Below, piece after piece: positions 40,013-40,483 of a stretch of DNA of 40,483 bases; within the stretch, counting starts at the first letter, position 1, and the number at the start of each line of letters is the position of its first letter. The notes below the pieces were generated by a model. It was not told where the DNA came from. It searched no databases and saw only the letters and a program-made list of their open reading frames with translations. This stretch comes from Rhodospirillaceae bacterium UBA3470 (GTDB lineage Bacteria > Pseudomonadota > Alphaproteobacteria > Rhodospirillales > Casp-alpha2), in NCBI GenBank assembly GCA_002378125.1, contig DFRF01000171.1, forward strand, positions 1 to 40,483, read 5' to 3'. Position numbers and translations under genes: made by a program.

Positions 40013-40483
40013 CTAAAGCCCTGGCCAGACGGTCGCCGGAACATAGACTTTGCCATCGGCTAGCTTCCGCGCTGTACGGATCAATCCGGCGGAATTCAAA
40101 TCCAACCCCGAATTCGTAACCCGGTAATCGACCAGGACGTCGATAGTGCCGGAGGGGTGCTCAAGTATGATGGTCGCCGGACTGCCATCGGGCGGGATCA
40201 GCATGCCATCGGCGACGGTTCCAGGCGTCAAAGCACACGACGCCATGCACTGGGCGCCGGTGACGGCCATAGTCGGATGTGTTTGCCAGGGCATGAAGTA
40301 GCGCACTGTGATGGTGCCACCGTCACGGGCCGGAGCAAAAACACCGAATTTGGGTGTTACGGATTCCGCCACATTCTCGATACCCATGCGTACGCCAGCT
40401 TCGATACGGAGTTTTTCCATACGGTCGAAGAATTTCCGGTTAGCGTCTAGCTCATCTCGGGTCTCATATCCCGTTAGCCCCAT
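40013..40483 (-). CDS. PrpF-domain isomerase (4-oxalomesaconate tautomerase type), N-terminus outside the window
   Basis: The minus-strand frame enters from the right edge and ends at 40013, giving the C-terminal 156 residues. The text matches the second half of PrpF-like proteins: MGLTGYETRDELDANRKFFD, VRMGIENVAESVTPKFGVFA, TITVRYFMPWQTHPTMAVTG, QCMASCALTPGTVADGML, then DVLVDYRVTNSGLDLNSAGL and RTARKLADGKVYVP. It has the diaminopimelate-epimerase fold; relatives isomerise aconitate-like or oxalomesaconate-like acids. The Met at the window edge is most likely internal, as the family is about 370 residues. Not evidently part of the formate genes. Confidence 0.8.
   Translation of the reverse strand: MGLTGYETRDELDANRKFFDRMEKLRIEAGVRMGIENVAESVTPKFGVFAPARDGGTITVRYFMPWQTHPTMAVTGAQCMASCALTPGTVADGMLIPPDGSPATIILEHPSGTIDVLVDYRVTNSGLDLNSAGLIRTARKLADGKVYVPATVWPGL

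Overview
The window reads as a chromosomal segment of an alphaproteobacterium with moderately high GC. The best marker is a CtrA orthologue with the class-specific C-terminal DNA-binding domain, next to ChpT, its phosphotransferase. Large acyl-CoA catabolism clusters and two formate dehydrogenases would fit a Rhodospirillales-type organism, but that placement is inference. No rRNA, tRNA, CRISPR array, insertion sequence or phage gene was recognised.

Layout. (1) 1-4701, all on the minus strand: a TauD/TfdA-type dioxygenase cut by the window edge, a decayed DMT-transporter remnant, then a CaiB-type CoA-transferase, a DUF218 protein, a MaoC/FAS1-like hydratase and an acyl-CoA dehydrogenase. (2) 5171-11990, minus strand: a tight operon of ADP-forming acyl-CoA synthetase, enoyl-CoA hydratase, 3-hydroxyacyl-CoA dehydrogenase, thiolase and glutaryl-CoA dehydrogenase. 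Together these activate a (di)carboxylic acid and oxidise it to acetyl-CoA. Divergent from it are an IclR regulator, a quinone oxidoreductase-like protein and a second crotonase (12128-14707). A perfect 17-bp palindrome sits between the two directions. (3) 14875-17074: ctrA, a single-domain response regulator and chpT, parts of the cell-cycle phosphorelay. (4) 17296-21746: a cytoplasmic NAD-linked formate dehydrogenase of two subunits (NuoE-NuoF fusion plus catalytic subunit). (5) 21799-32653, minus strand: a second, Tat-exported, membrane-linked formate dehydrogenase (catalytic, Fe-S and cytochrome b subunits) with its TorD-like chaperone, small Tat protein, DUF3305/DUF3306 proteins, MobA and FdhD. 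A lipoprotein and a 45-residue membrane protein lie inside the same gene string. (6) 32814-35228, plus strand: a tungstate ABC transporter (tupBCA) divergent from fdhD. (7) 35557-39779: a DUF1330 protein, a tautomerase-like protein, a large polyferredoxin and moaA. (8) 40013-40483: the C-terminal part of a PrpF-type isomerase.

Regions 4 to 7 read as one formate/tungsten-cofactor island. TupBCA would bring in tungstate, MoaA and MobA make and nucleotide-modify the pterin, FdhD sulfurates the metal, TorD and the Tat signal handle export, and two enzymes oxidise formate on opposite sides of the membrane (one to NAD+, one to quinone). Both catalytic subunits have cysteine, not selenocysteine, as metal ligand. 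The least explained parts are the 45-aa membrane protein, the lipoprotein, a strong intercistronic stem-loop, a 7-mer (TTGCGAA) concentrated in two promoter regions of the island, an FdhD without the second cysteine of the usual CxxC loop, and the polyferredoxin beside moaA.
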